A DNA stretch of 64,000 nucleotides from Acidobacteriota bacterium (GCA_019247495.1 JAFAOU010000201.1:1-64000); one strand, 5' to 3'; positions 24,515 through 33,599 are shown, counted from the first letter of the stretch. The notes: a model not told the origin generated them from the sequence alone. Numbers and translations are program-made.

Positions 24515-25201
24515 ATGATCCGAGTGCGCAGGGCAGAAGAGCGGGGCCATTTCGACCACGGCTGGCTCGACACGTACCACACCTTTTCGTTTGCCGATTA
24601 CCACGATCCCGATTTCATGGGATTCCGTTCGCTGCGCGTGATCAATGAGGATCGCGTGGAAGCGGGGCGCGGCTTCGGCACGCACGGACATCGCGACATG
24701 GAGATCATCTCGTACGTGCTCGAAGGCGAGCTCGGACACGGCGACTCGATGGGCACCGGCTCGGCGATCCGTCCCGGCGAGGTGCAGCGGATGAGCGCGG
24801 GCACCGGCGTGATGCACAGCGAGAAAAACGCGTCGGCCATGCCGGTGCATTTTCTCCAGATCTGGATTCTGCCGGAACGCCACGGGATCACGCCGTCGTA
24901 CGAACAGAAGGCGTTTCCTGCGTCCGAACGGGAGAATCGCCTCCGCCTCGTCGCGTCGCACGATGGCCGCGATGGATCGCTGACGATTCATCAGGACGTC
25001 GACCTCTACACGACGACATTGCGCGACGGCAGCGTGACCTTCGACTTTCGTCCCAACCGCTACGGCTGGCTCCAGGTCGCACGCGGCGCGGTCACGCTGA
25101 ACGGCGAAGAGTTGCGCGCAGGCGACGGTGCGGCGATCGAGAAGGAATCGCAGGTCACGATCGCGGGAGATGGTGAAGCGCTGCTGTTCGATTTGAACTA
25201 G
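24515..25201 (+). CDS. Pirin family protein
   Basis: A 228-residue bicupin. The N-terminal metal site HGHRDMEIISYVLEGELGHGD and the downstream GTGVMHSEKN match the conserved His-His-His-Glu set of pirins such as YhhW. Some pirins act as quercetin 2,3-dioxygenases; others as regulators, and the sequence does not decide which. GGAGG precedes ATG 24515 with good spacing, so the long upstream open frame is not used. Divergent from the zinc-ribbon gene. Confidence 0.88.
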   Translation: MIRVRRAEERGHFDHGWLDTYHTFSFADYHDPDFMGFRSLRVINEDRVEAGRGFGTHGHRDMEIISYVLEGELGHGDSMGTGSAIRPGEVQRMSAGTGVMHSEKNASAMPVHFLQIWILPERHGITPSYEQKAFPASERENRLRLVASHDGRDGSLTIHQDVDLYTTTLRDGSVTFDFRPNRYGWLQVARGAVTLNGEELRAGDGAAIEKESQVTIAGDGEALLFDLN

Positions 25202-25296
25202 TCGATTAGTAGATTAGTGGATTAGTAGATTAGTCGATCAGGAAGCAAGACGGCGTCGCTTTCCTGATCTACTGATCTACTAATCCACTAATCTAC
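25201..25296. repeat. Inverted repeat of GATTAGT words, copy 3
   Basis: Left arm AGTCGATTAGTAGATTAGTG then GATTAGTAGATTAG; right arm CTGATCTACTGATCTACTAA then TCCACTAATCTAC. The left arm begins at the pirin stop codon and the right arm ends 7 bp before the next start, so the whole gap is repeat. Confidence 0.85.
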
Positions 25297-25302
25297 TTCT
25301 CC

Positions 25303-25815
25303 GTGGTCGTTCTCTTCCGCTTCCTGTTCGCCATCTTCAAGAGTCGTTTTCGCCGCCGGCTCGGCGTCCTCGACGACTGCGTCATCACCATGCGCGTCTG
25401 GCCGAACGATCTCGACCTGAACATGCACATGAACAGCGGCCGGTACCTGAGCATGATGGACATCGGCCGCGTCGAAATCCTGGCGCGCATGCGCATGCTG
25501 CGGCCGGTGCTGAAACGCGGATGGCGGCCGATGGTCGGCGCCACGTTCATCCGCTACAAGAAGTCACTGCTGCCGTTCGAGCGCTTCACCATCCGCTCGC
25601 GCATCGTCTGCTGGGATGAGAAGTGGCTCTACTTCGAACACGTCCTCGAACGCCGCGGCGAAGTTGCGGCGCAGGCCTACGTGCGCGGGCTGCTGCGCGG
25701 CAAGTCCGGCAACGTGAAACCGCGTGAGCTGCTCGAACTGGCGGGTGCGCCGGCAATGCAGTCGCCGGCGATGCCAGCGGATGTTGCTGGGTGGAAGGCG
25801 CTGCTCGATGCGTGA
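25303..25815 (+). CDS. Hotdog-fold acyl-CoA thioesterase-like protein (THEM6-like)
   Basis: A 170-residue protein. The hotdog signature is WPNDLDLNMHMNSGRYLSMM near residues 33-52, followed by DIGR. The family hydrolyses acyl- or aryl-CoA thioesters, but many THEM6-like members are untested. The GTG start at 25303 is inferred: it lies just past the repeat and precedes a hydrophobic or basic N-terminus (VVLFRFLFAIFKSRFRRR) that may lie at the membrane. It is convergent with the uracil-DNA glycosylase gene across another repeat. Confidence 0.75.
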   Translation: MVVLFRFLFAIFKSRFRRRLGVLDDCVITMRVWPNDLDLNMHMNSGRYLSMMDIGRVEILARMRMLRPVLKRGWRPMVGATFIRYKKSLLPFERFTIRSRIVCWDEKWLYFEHVLERRGEVAAQAYVRGLLRGKSGNVKPRELLELAGAPAMQSPAMPADVAGWKALLDA

Positions 25816-25827
25816 CGGGGACCGGGT

Positions 25828-25897
25828 TCACGCGGAGACGCGGAGGCGCGGAGAACGTCCTCGCTTCTCTCCGCGTCCCCGCGTCTCCGCGTGAAAA
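25828..25897. repeat. Inverted repeat of CGCGGAGACGCGGAGG words (convergent genes)
   Basis: TTCACGCGGAGACGCGGAGG pairs with CCCCGCGTCTCCGCGTGAAA. It lies between the ends of the thioesterase gene (+) and the uracil-DNA glycosylase gene (-). A half copy lies at 63.6 kb, also between convergent genes. Confidence 0.85.
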
Positions 25898-25899
25898 AC

Positions 25900-26514
25900 T
25901 CACTTCGCAAACGTCGCCGCGAACGCAGGATGCGCGCCAATCAACCGCAGCGACTCTCGCATCAACGTCGCATTCTCACGTTTGTTCAACCACGTCGACC
26001 GTCCTGACGGATGCGGGAGCACGATCACGTCGAACGTGCGGCCTGCCCGCTTCGCGCGATGCATGCGGCCGACGGCATCCTTCAACTGCGCGATTCCGAT
26101 CAGCTGTTGCGACGCCAGTGTCCCCACTGCGATCACGAGCTTGGGTTTCAGAATCGTGATCTCGCGATCGAGATGCGCGCCGCATCGCGCGATCTCCTCG
26201 TCATCAGGAACGCGATCGCCGCCGCTCTTCGCATCCTTGCCGGGAAAGCAGCGGATCACCGCGGAGATGTGGACGCGCTCGCGGAACGTCGCTTCATCAA
26301 CGCCGAGGTCCGACATCCAGCTGAAGAGGCGCCGGCCGGCCGTGTAGGCGAATGGCCGCCGCGAATCGGCTTCATGCGGGCCCGGCGCCTGACCGACCAG
26401 CATCACGCGCGCGTCTGCGACCGCGCCGACCACCGGCCGGCCGAGTACGTTCGGGCAGGCCGCGCATGCGGTGAGCAGCTCGATGTGATTCGTGAAAGAA
26501 GCGTGTTGTACCAT
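25900..26514 (-). CDS. Uracil-DNA glycosylase superfamily protein (family 4-like)
   Basis: A 204-residue base-excision repair enzyme candidate. The active-site loop GQAPGPHEADSRRPFAYTAG near residues 40-59 and the DNA-binding loop LPHPSGRSTWLN near the C-terminus fit the UDG fold. Four Cys (in TACAACPN, VIRCFPG and IARCGAH) are placed as in the [4Fe-4S] cluster of family 4 enzymes. Gly-Gln-Ala-Pro-Gly differs from the usual GEAPG loop, so catalytic details are uncertain. ATG 26514 is preferred over GTG/ATG upstream because 11 bp away the divergent gene begins. Confidence 0.8.
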   Translation of the reverse strand: MVQHASFTNHIELLTACAACPNVLGRPVVGAVADARVMLVGQAPGPHEADSRRPFAYTAGRRLFSWMSDLGVDEATFRERVHISAVIRCFPGKDAKSGGDRVPDDEEIARCGAHLDREITILKPKLVIAVGTLASQQLIGIAQLKDAVGRMHRAKRAGRTFDVIVLPHPSGRSTWLNKRENATLMRESLRLIGAHPAFAATFAK

Positions 26515-26525
26515 CGCGTCCGCCG

Positions 26526-27203
26526 ATGAAACGCGCCGCGGTCGCACTGCTCTTCCTCTCGATCGCGTTGCCTTCCGCCGCCTGGACGCGCGCCGCCGAT
26601 CAGCGCATCGCCGCGAAGAGCGCCGCGATGGCGCCTGAGGACCTGCGGCTGCTCATCAAAAAGTTCAATGACGAATACGTGCGCGGCATCGACGACGCCC
26701 TGGCCACCGAGGGAACGGATATTCATCGCCGCAAACTGCGCGAGCGGATCGTGGCGCAGACGCATGCGATCGTGACGATGATCCGCACAAATCAGCCGAT
26801 GAGCGGCGTCGTGCGGCAGCTCGGCGTGCTCAGTCATCTGGTCGGGGACGCCAACAATCCGTTCCACATCGGCGACGATGACGCCGAGGAGCGCGCTGAC
26901 TTCGAGCGGTACTTCGAACGGCGGCTGGCGCGCTTCGCGCCGGTGTTCTACGGCCTCGACCGCAACTTCGTGCTGAGCACGTATCTCGACAAAATCTTCG
27001 CCCGGACGACCGGCTACTCGCCGCTGATGGCCGAGGAGTACGGGCGCGGAAACGGCGCGACATTCGACGATCGCTCGACGGCGTTCGGCGTGGCCTCGGT
27101 CTGCTACTCGCACGCCATCACCGACGACGTGAACTTCTACTACTTCATCTGGAAAACGGCGGGCGGCAGTGTTCGCGCGCCGAACACAACCCATGTCCAT
27201 TGA
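26526..27203 (+). CDS. Secreted S1/P1 nuclease- or phospholipase C-like protein
   Basis: A 225-residue helical protein with a signal peptide ending near SAA, so that the mature chain starts with Trp as in S1/P1 nucleases and zinc phospholipase C. The segment LGVLSHLVGDANNPFHIGDD near residues 98-117 resembles the HxxxD...H metal-binding helices of that fold, and CYSHAITDDVN near the C-terminus could add ligands. The match is by pattern only; activity is not established. Its 3' end overlaps the purH start by 11 bp. Confidence 0.6.
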   Translation: MKRAAVALLFLSIALPSAAWTRAADQRIAAKSAAMAPEDLRLLIKKFNDEYVRGIDDALATEGTDIHRRKLRERIVAQTHAIVTMIRTNQPMSGVVRQLGVLSHLVGDANNPFHIGDDDAEERADFERYFERRLARFAPVFYGLDRNFVLSTYLDKIFARTTGYSPLMAEEYGRGNGATFDDRSTAFGVASVCYSHAITDDVNFYYFIWKTAGGSVRAPNTTHVH

Positions 27204-28683
27204 ACGCGCCATCCTCTCCGTCTCCGACAAGACGGGCATCGTCGCGCTCGCGCGCGCGCTGCGTGCGAGAGACGTCGAAATCCTCTCCACCGGCGGAACC
27301 GCGAAACATCTAGCCGACAACGGCATCGAAGTGACGTCGATCGCGCAGTGGTCCGGCGCTCCCGAAATCCTCGGCGGACGCGTGAAGACGCTGACGCCGC
27401 GCGTGTTCGGCGCGATCCTCTTCGACCGGGCCAACGACTCCCACCGCGCCGACGTCGGCCGCCTCGGCATCCCGCCCATCGACCTGGTGGTGGTCAACCT
27501 CTATCCCTTCGAAGCGACGATCGCGAAGACAGGCGTGACGGTGGCCGAGGCGATCGAACAGATCGACGTCGGCGGTCCGTCGATGCTGCGCGCCGCGGCG
27601 AAGAATCATCGCTCGGTGCTCCCGCTCTGCGATCCATCGCTGTACGACGATTTCCTGCGCGAGTTCGAGTCCGGCGAAATCAGCGACGCCTTCCGCCGCC
27701 GCTGCGCCGTCGAAGTCTACCGCAAAACGAGCAAGTACGACGCGACCATCGCCAACTTCCTCGGCGACGGCGGCGATCTCACGTTTAACCTGACAAAGTT
27801 CCAGGACCTCCGCTACGGCGAAAACCCGCAGCAATCGGCCGCGTTTTACGTCGCGTCCGGCGCGAAGCCGTTCGAGCAGATCCACGGGAAGGAGCTGTCG
27901 TACAACAACCTGCTCGACCTCGATTCCGCGATACGCCTGGTCTACGCGTTCGACGCGCCCGCCGCCGCGGTGATCAAGCACACGAATCCGTGCGGCGTAG
28001 CGCGGCGCGAGTCAATCGCTGATGCGCTCCGCGCCGCAATCGACTCCGACCCTGTCTCCGCATTCGGAGGCATCATCGGAGTGAATCGCGATTTCGACGG
28101 CGACTGCGCGCGCATCGTCGAGCCGATGTTTCTCGAAGTGATCGTGGCGCAGTCGTTCAGCGATGACGCGCGCGAAGTGCTGTCGAAGAAAAAGAATCTG
28201 CGGTTGATCGTCGCGTCGGAACCGGCTGCCGGAATCGAGTACCGGAGCGCCGCGGGCGGAATCCTCTCGCAGGATTCCGATCGCATCGCCGGACGCGAAA
28301 ACTGGACGGTCGCAAGCGAACGCCAACCGACAGTCGACGAAATGGACGCCCTCGAATTTGCCTGGATCGTCTGCGCTCATGTGAAATCGAACGCTATCGT
28401 CCTCACCAATCGCAATCAGACCGCCGGCATCGGCGCCGGACAGATGAGCCGCGTCGACGCCGCCAAAGTCGCGATCATGAAATCGATCCTCCCGACCGCC
28501 GGCACCTACGCCGCCTCCGACGCCTTCTTCCCCTTCCGCGACGGCCTCGACCTCCTCGCCGACGCCGGCATCACCGCCATCATCCAACCCGGCGGCTCCG
28601 TCCGCGACGCCGAGGTCATCGCCGCAGCGAACGAACGAAACGTGGCCATGGTCTTCACGGGCGAACGTCACTTCCGGCACTGA
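27193..28683 (+). CDS. purH: Bifunctional AICAR transformylase / IMP cyclohydrolase
   Basis: A 496-residue enzyme for the last two steps of de novo purine synthesis (AICAR to FAICAR to IMP). The N-terminal MGS-like cyclohydrolase domain has [37 protein letters not shown] and GGRVKTLTP. The C-terminal transformylase domain has [48 protein letters not shown] and [11 protein letters not shown]. Start ATG 27193 gives the standard [15 protein letters not shown] opening. It overlaps the preceding gene but purine genes are not adjacent. Confidence 0.96.
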   Translation: MSIERAILSVSDKTGIVALARALRARDVEILSTGGTAKHLADNGIEVTSIAQWSGAPEILGGRVKTLTPRVFGAILFDRANDSHRADVGRLGIPPIDLVVVNLYPFEATIAKTGVTVAEAIEQIDVGGPSMLRAAAKNHRSVLPLCDPSLYDDFLREFESGEISDAFRRRCAVEVYRKTSKYDATIANFLGDGGDLTFNLTKFQDLRYGENPQQSAAFYVASGAKPFEQIHGKELSYNNLLDLDSAIRLVYAFDAPAAAVIKHTNPCGVARRESIADALRAAIDSDPVSAFGGIIGVNRDFDGDCARIVEPMFLEVIVAQSFSDDAREVLSKKKNLRLIVASEPAAGIEYRSAAGGILSQDSDRIAGRENWTVASERQPTVDEMDALEFAWIVCAHVKSNAIVLTNRNQTAGIGAGQMSRVDAAKVAIMKSILPTAGTYAASDAFFPFRDGLDLLADAGITAIIQPGGSVRDAEVIAAANERNVAMVFTGERHFRH

Positions 28684-28696
28684 AACGGCACCGGTG

Positions 28697-28702
28697 TATT
28701 CT
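28697..28702 (+). promoter_or_regulatory. Candidate -10 (TATTCT) for the mazEF transcript
   Basis: TATTCT, 6 nt (TTGTCG), then ATG 28709. There is no Shine-Dalgarno, so the antitoxin mRNA may be leaderless. Confidence 0.35.
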
Positions 28703-28708
28703 TTGTCG

Positions 28709-28951
28709 ATGAGAGCGCGCATTCAGAAATGGGGCAACAGCCTGGCTCTTCGAATCCCGGAGCCGTTCGCAGCAGAATCGAATCTCCACGAAGACTCGCC
28801 AGTAGAGGTTTCCGTTCGAAGCGGCAAGCTGGTCGTTGTGGCGGTCGACGAGCCACAACTTTCGCTCGAGGAGCTGGTCGCACGGATCACTCCCGAGAAT
28901 CGACACGGTGAGATCGAAACGGGGCCGGCGGTTGGTGACGAAGTCTGGTAG
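28709..28951 (+). CDS. mazE: MazE-like antitoxin (SpoVT/AbrB fold)
   Basis: An 80-residue protein. The swapped-hairpin AbrB segment is RARIQKWGNSLALRIPEPFA followed by PVEVSVRSGKLVVVAV; the C-terminus (LSLEELVARITPENRHGEIE) would bind MazF. It overlaps the toxin gene by 17 bp. ATG 28709 is chosen because the family starts with MRARIQKWGNS. Confidence 0.9.
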   Translation: MRARIQKWGNSLALRIPEPFAAESNLHEDSPVEVSVRSGKLVVVAVDEPQLSLEELVARITPENRHGEIETGPAVGDEVW

Positions 28952-29294
28952 CGACGATTGGGTTCCGGATCAAGGCGACCTCGTCGCGATCAATTTCGAT
29001 CCTCGGCTCGGTCACGAGCAGGCCGGCAGACGGCCAGCCCTCGTCCTCTCAGCAATGATCTACAACGGCAGATCCGGACTCGCGGTCTTTGCTCCCATTA
29101 CCAATCAAATCAAAGGCTATCCCTTCGAGGTGCTTCTTCCCGCGGGACTGCAAGTCGGCGGCGTGGTCCTCGCGGATCAATTGAAGAGCCTCGATTGGCG
29201 AGCGCGGAAAGCTCAATTCATTTCCACGGTTCCGCCTGACGTTCTCACGAAGGTCCTTCAGAAGGCGGCCGTCCTCCTATCGTCGCGAGTGTAG
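28935..29294 (+). CDS. mazF: MazF-type mRNA interferase toxin
   Basis: A 119-residue PemK/MazF protein. Family marks are DQGDLVAINFDPRLGHEQAG, RRPALVLSAMIYN, APITNQIKGYPFEV and VVLADQLKSLDWRARKAQFI. It cuts single-stranded RNA when freed from MazE. The GTG at 28935 (or TTG 28932) is the likely start, within the end of mazE. All conserved motifs are present, so the toxin seems intact. Confidence 0.9.
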   Translation: MTKSGSDDWVPDQGDLVAINFDPRLGHEQAGRRPALVLSAMIYNGRSGLAVFAPITNQIKGYPFEVLLPAGLQVGGVVLADQLKSLDWRARKAQFISTVPPDVLTKVLQKAAVLLSSRV

Positions 29295-29349
29295 TTTCAA
29301 CGACACCCGTGCCGGCTTCTGCCTCCTGTGTTACCTTCCCGCGCGCCCG

Positions 29350-31236
29350 ATGGATGCGTCTCCGGACAAGAAGATCAGTGGACGGTACCTGGCCGTCCTC
29401 TCGCTGAGCGCGCTCGGCGTCGTGTACGGGGATATCGGCACCAGTCCCCTTTACGCGTTACGCGAATGCTTCCACGCGCAGCATGGCGTCCCTGCCACGC
29501 CGGACAACATCATCGGCATCCTCTCGTTGATCTGCTGGTCGTTGATCATCGTCATCTCGCTCAAGTACCTCGTCTTCGTCATGCGTGCCGACAACCGCGG
29601 CGAGGGCGGCATCCTGGCGTTGATGTCACTCGCGCGTACGCGTGAGTCGCAGTCGACGAGGAGGGCCGTCCTCATCGCCCTCGGCCTGTTCGGATCGGCG
29701 CTGCTCTACGGCGACGGCATGATCACGCCGGCCATCTCCGTGCTCAGCGCGATCGAAGGATTGGAGGTAGCCACGCCTGTTTTCGGACCGTATGTCGAGA
29801 TCATCACCGTGGTCGTGCTGATCATTCTGTTTGGAGTTCAGCGCGCCGGCACGGCCAAAGTCGGAGCGTTTTTTGGACCGGTGATGCTGGTCTGGTTCGC
29901 AGCCATCACTATCCTCGGCATCCGTTGGATCATCACCGCACCGCGCGTGTTGCTGGCGATTCTGCCGACGCACGCCGTGCACTTTTTCGTGGTCAACCGC
30001 ATGCACGGTTTCCTCGTCCTCGGCGCTGTCTTTCTGGCGGTGACCGGCGGCGAGGCGCTCTACGCCGACATGGGACATTTCGGCGCGCGGCCGATCCGCC
30101 TGGCGTGGTTCGCATGCGTCTTCCCTTCGCTGCTGATCAACTATTTCGGACAAGGCGCGCTGCTGCTGCACGACAAGGCGGCAGTGCCGAACCCGTTCTT
30201 CCACATGGCGCCCGATTGGGCGAAATATCCACTTGTGATTCTGGCGACAGTAGCCGCGGTCATCGCGTCACAAGCCGTCATATCCGGAGCGTTTTCGCTG
30301 ACGCGCCAGGCCGTGCAGCTCGGCTACGTTCCGCGCATCCAGATCCGCCACACCTCGGCGCGCGAAATCGGACAGATCTACATCCCCTCGATCAATTGGC
30401 TATTGATGATCGCCGCCATCGGACTCGTGCTCGCGTTCAAAGGATCGAGCGCGCTCGCCGCCGCGTACGGCGTGGCCGTTACGGCGACGATGGGCATCAC
30501 CACGGCGCTCCTCGCTATCGTCGAACGCGAACGGTGGCACTGGTCGCTCATCGCCATCCTCAGCCTGACCATCCCCGTGCTCATCATCGACATGGCCTTC
30601 TTCGGCGCGAACATCGTCAAAGTCGAGGAAGGCGGTTGGTTTCCGCTGGTCATCGGCGCGCTCGTCTTCACCGCGATGACCACGTGGGCGCGCGGACGGC
30701 ACATCCTCGCCGAACGCTTGAAGGAAACGACGCTCTCGACCGATGACTTGCTGCGCGATCTCGCCGGCGGACGCATTCACCGCGTCCCGGGAACGGCGAT
30801 TTTCCTCTCGCGCCAGGCCGACGGCGTCCCGACCACGCTGCTGCACAATCTGAAGCACAACAAGGTCGTGCACCAACGCGTGATCCTGCTGAGCGTGAAC
30901 GTCGAAGAAGCGCCGCATCTCGCCGATGAGGAACGCTTCGAATACAAGGACCTCGGGCAAGGCGTTTCGCGCCTGGTCCTCCGCTTCGGATTCATGGAAG
31001 ATCCCGATCTGCCGGAGTATCTCGCGCGCCTTTCGCCGAAGATCGGCTCAATCAACGCCATGACCACCAGCTACTTCCTCGGCCGCGAGACTCTCGTCGC
31101 GACGAAGCGCCCCGGCATGGCCCTCTGGCGCGAAAAGCTCTTCGCCTCGATGATGCGCAATTCGTCCAGCGCCGCGCAGTACTTCTCGCTCCCGACCAAC
31201 CAGATCATCGAGCTCGGCGCGCAGATCGAGATGTGA
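29350..31236 (+). CDS. kup: Low-affinity potassium uptake transporter
   Basis: A 628-residue K+/H+ symporter of the KUP/HAK family. About twelve hydrophobic segments occupy residues 15-430, with the signature ALGVVYGDIGTSPLYALREC at about residues 22-41 and SLIIVISLKYL, FGSALLYGDGMITPAISVLSA after it. A soluble C-terminal domain follows. Length matches E. coli Kup (622). The start is ATG 29350 without a strong Shine-Dalgarno. A repeat pair follows directly after the stop. Confidence 0.95.
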   Translation: MDASPDKKISGRYLAVLSLSALGVVYGDIGTSPLYALRECFHAQHGVPATPDNIIGILSLICWSLIIVISLKYLVFVMRADNRGEGGILALMSLARTRESQSTRRAVLIALGLFGSALLYGDGMITPAISVLSAIEGLEVATPVFGPYVEIITVVVLIILFGVQRAGTAKVGAFFGPVMLVWFAAITILGIRWIITAPRVLLAILPTHAVHFFVVNRMHGFLVLGAVFLAVTGGEALYADMGHFGARPIRLAWFACVFPSLLINYFGQGALLLHDKAAVPNPFFHMAPDWAKYPLVILATVAAVIASQAVISGAFSLTRQAVQLGYVPRIQIRHTSAREIGQIYIPSINWLLMIAAIGLVLAFKGSSALAAAYGVAVTATMGITTALLAIVERERWHWSLIAILSLTIPVLIIDMAFFGANIVKVEEGGWFPLVIGALVFTAMTTWARGRHILAERLKETTLSTDDLLRDLAGGRIHRVPGTAIFLSRQADGVPTTLLHNLKHNKVVHQRVILLSVNVEEAPHLADEERFEYKDLGQGVSRLVLRFGFMEDPDLPEYLARLSPKIGSINAMTTSYFLGRETLVATKRPGMALWREKLFASMMRNSSSAAQYFSLPTNQIIELGAQIEM

Positions 31237-31340
31237 TGTGGCACAGACACTCTTGTCTGTGTGGTGAGGCTCGCGATGCCGACGAAAGGTTCACCTACTT
31301 CAAACTTGCAAGAGCACAGACAAGAGTGTCTGTGCCACAC
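31237..31340. repeat. Paired GGCACAGACA repeats (convergent genes)
   Basis: TGGCACAGACACTCTTGTCT then GTG; right unit AGCACAGACAAGAGTGTCTG then TGCCACAC, with a 55-bp loop. It starts at the kup stop and ends at the stop of the binding-protein gene, filling the gap completely. Same arms as 12997-13101, different loop. Confidence 0.85.
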
Positions 31341-32501
31341 CTACGGCTGGATCCACCCCGCGAAATGCGTCGTGCCGCCGTCGATCTTGATCATCGCCAC
31401 CGGCTTGATCGGATCGCGATCCGGTCCCATGGTGATGACGCCGGAGACGCCCTGGTAATTTTTCGTTGCGGCGATCTGGTCGCGGATGGCTTTGCGGTCG
31501 AGTGACCCGGCGCGTTTGATCGCGTTCGCGAGCACGTAGACGGCGTCGTAGCCGAGGGCGGAGTTCGCGTCGGGATTCTTGCCGGAGCGCTTGTTGATCT
31601 CCGCCACGAAGCGCTTCACCACCGGATCGGGCGCGCCGACGAAATAGTGATCGGAGAAGTAGCATCCATCGACCGATTTGCCGCCGATCTGGATCACTGT
31701 CGGCGAGTCCCAACCGTCGCCTCCGACCATCGGAATGTTGATGCCGAGGTCGCGGGCCTGGATCGCGATCTGACCGACCTCGGTGTAGAAGCCGGGGATG
31801 AACAGCACGTCCGGCTTCGTCCCCTTGATCGCGGTGAGTTGCGGGCGGAAATCGCTGTCGCCGCCGCTGTAACTCTGTTCGGCCAGAATCTTTCCGCCGG
31901 GGGTCGTGAACTCCTTGCGGAACACCTCGGCCAGTCCGACCGAATAGTCATTCTTGTTGTCGCGCAGAATCGCTGCCGTCGCCGCGTGCAGGTTCGTGCG
32001 CACGAACATCGCCAGCGCTTTGCCCTGGTACGGATCGGTGAAGCAGACGCGGAAAATGTAGTCGCCCTTCTTCGTAACGGCGGGATTGGTGGACGACGCG
32101 GAGATCATCGGCACCTTCGAGGCCTGGCAGATCGGCGCCGCGGCCAGCGACTGATTCGACGAGTTCTCGCCGAGGACGGCGATGACGTTGTCGTGCGTGA
32201 TCAGCTTCGTGACGACCGACGCCGCTTCTTCCGCTTTGCCTTGATCGTCTTCGATGATGAGCCGGATCTTGTGACCGAGGACGCCGCCGTTGTTGTTGAT
32301 CTCCTCGGCGGCGAGTTTCTCGCCCTGCACGGTGGCCTGGCCGAACGCGGCCTCGGAACCGCTGGTCGCGGCGTAGACGCCCACTGGAATATCACTCGCA
32401 GCGGAGGCAGTTTGTCGTTCGGCACGGGGACGGCAGCTCAGGCCGAGGACCGTCGCAACACACACGAAAATCGTAATCGTCCGGCTCGTTGTCTTCTTCA
32501 T
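31341..32501 (-). CDS. Branched-chain amino acid-type ABC binding lipoprotein (orphan)
   Basis: A 386-residue periplasmic type-I binding protein. A lipobox-like signal (VLGLSC) suggests a lipoprotein. Family motifs are IPVGVYAATSGSEAAFGQAT, LAAEEINNNGGVLGHKIRLI, VIAVLGENSSNQSLAAAPIC and DPYQGKALAMF. It closely resembles the binding protein at 51.0-52.3 kb but has no permease or ATPase genes beside it; it may use the distant liv transporter. ATG 32501 follows a divergent gap of 39 bp with efp. The long upstream open frame is antisense to efp and is not used. Confidence 0.88.
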   Translation of the reverse strand: MKKTTSRTITIFVCVATVLGLSCRPRAERQTASAASDIPVGVYAATSGSEAAFGQATVQGEKLAAEEINNNGGVLGHKIRLIIEDDQGKAEEAASVVTKLITHDNVIAVLGENSSNQSLAAAPICQASKVPMISASSTNPAVTKKGDYIFRVCFTDPYQGKALAMFVRTNLHAATAAILRDNKNDYSVGLAEVFRKEFTTPGGKILAEQSYSGGDSDFRPQLTAIKGTKPDVLFIPGFYTEVGQIAIQARDLGINIPMVGGDGWDSPTVIQIGGKSVDGCYFSDHYFVGAPDPVVKRFVAEINKRSGKNPDANSALGYDAVYVLANAIKRAGSLDRKAIRDQIAATKNYQGVSGVITMGPDRDPIKPVAMIKIDGGTTHFAGWIQP

Positions 32502-32540
32502 CAGGGCGCGGAGTTTACCAGCGAAAGGATTCACAACTTC

Positions 32541-33104
32541 ATGCAGGCCAACGACATTCGGCGAGGAATCGTCATCGTCTTCAACGGCGATCTTTGCAAA
32601 GTGATGGAGTTCAATCATCACACCCCCGGAAACCTCCGCGCCATGGTGCAGGCCAAGCTGCGCAACATGCGCACCGGCAACCAGTTCGAGCACCGCTTCC
32701 GCTCGCAGGACGAAATCCAGCAGGCCTACATCAATCAGCACGAGATGGAGTACCTCTACTCCGACGGCCACGCGCACCACTTCATGAACACGGAGAATTT
32801 CGAGCAGGTGGAGATCTCGGAAGAGGATCTCGGCGACTCCGCCTCCTGGCTCAATCCCGGCGTGAAACTGCAGGTGCAGTTCTACGAGGAGAAGCCGATC
32901 GGCATCGAGCTCCCGAAGACGCTGCGCGTGCGCATCGCCGAGACGGAGCCGCAGGTGAAGGGCGCGACGGCCTCGGCGTCGTACAAGCCGGCCAAACTCG
33001 AGAACGGTGTGACGGTGCTCGTGCCGCCGTTCGTCAACGAAGGCGAAGAGATCATCGTCGACCCGAGCGAAAACCGGTACCTGGAACGCGCGAAGAAGGA
33101 GTAG
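32541..33104 (+). CDS. efp: Elongation factor P with Asn at the tip
   Basis: A 187-residue three-domain protein that relieves ribosome stalling at polyproline. Domain I loop is NHHTPGNLRAMVQAKLRNM; the residue at E. coli Lys34 is Asn31 here (PGN instead of PGK), so neither lysylation nor the Arg-type modification of Pseudomonas is possible at this position. Downstream blocks YLYSDGHAHHFMNTENFEQV and PPFVNEGEEIIVDPS are typical EF-P. ATG 32541 opens domain I correctly. Followed after 1 bp by a TTG-started zinc-ribbon gene, so they are co-transcribed. Confidence 0.94.
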   Translation: MQANDIRRGIVIVFNGDLCKVMEFNHHTPGNLRAMVQAKLRNMRTGNQFEHRFRSQDEIQQAYINQHEMEYLYSDGHAHHFMNTENFEQVEISEEDLGDSASWLNPGVKLQVQFYEEKPIGIELPKTLRVRIAETEPQVKGATASASYKPAKLENGVTVLVPPFVNEGEEIIVDPSENRYLERAKKE

Positions 33105-33105
33105 G

Positions 33106-33549
33106 TTGTCATCCGTCCACTTCCTCTGCTCCCAATGTGAACAGCGCCTCGGGCGCGATGCCGGCGAGGCGTCGCGCCCTTGTGATTTTTGCGGAGCGGC
33201 GAACATCGTGGTCGCGCCGGACGCGGATGCGATCATCGATCGCTGCGCCGCCTGCGGACACGACCAGCTCTACTTTCAGAAGGATTTCAACCGCAAGACC
33301 GGCATCGCGCTGGTCGTCCTCGGATCGATCTTCGTGCCGTGGACGTACGGCCTCTCACTCCTCGGCGTAACGATCCTCGATTACATCGTCTGGCGCATCG
33401 TGAAGGATGTGATCGTCTGCTACGAATGCCAGGCCGTGCATCGCGGGTATCCGGCGAATCCGTCTTTGAAACCCTTCGATCTGGTGATTCACGATCGGCA
33501 TGTGTATGGATCTGCGCCTCCGGGTGCCGAGGAAGGCTCTCACCACTGA
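33106..33549 (+). CDS. Zinc-ribbon membrane protein
   Basis: A 147-residue protein. Three CxxC pairs (CSQC, CDFC, CAAC) in the first 50 residues and one (CYEC) after the membrane part suggest two zinc ribbons. Hydrophobic segments lie at about residues 67-85 and 85-100 (GIALVVLGSIFVPWTYGLS). The TTG start at 33106 has AAGGAG at good spacing and is 1 bp after the efp stop. The last residues (SHH) and TGA run into a CCACAGAG-type repeat. Function unknown; the coupling to efp may matter. Confidence 0.65.
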   Translation: MSSVHFLCSQCEQRLGRDAGEASRPCDFCGAANIVVAPDADAIIDRCAACGHDQLYFQKDFNRKTGIALVVLGSIFVPWTYGLSLLGVTILDYIVWRIVKDVIVCYECQAVHRGYPANPSLKPFDLVIHDRHVYGSAPPGAEEGSHH

Positions 33550-33592
33550 GGCACAGAGGACACAGAGAGATTCCTCTGTGTCTCTGTGGTTC
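33541..33592. repeat. Inverted repeat, CCACAGAG family, copy 4 (convergent genes)
   Basis: CACCACTGAGGCACAGAGGA pairs with a right arm ending TGTGTCTCTGTGGTTC. A single change (CACCACTGAG for CACCACAGAG) creates the TGA that ends the upstream gene. It lies between convergent genes. Confidence 0.82.
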
Positions 33593-33599
33593 AACGCTT

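Noticed and set aside
31237..31340. Terminal inverted repeats of a MITE or IS
   Set aside because: The loop is 55 bp with no target-site duplication that I can see, and no transposase is encoded. A MITE origin is not excluded but not supported.
31341..33236. A 631-residue form of the orphan binding protein
   Set aside because: The extra N-terminal part is antisense to efp; the lipoprotein leader begins at ATG 32501.
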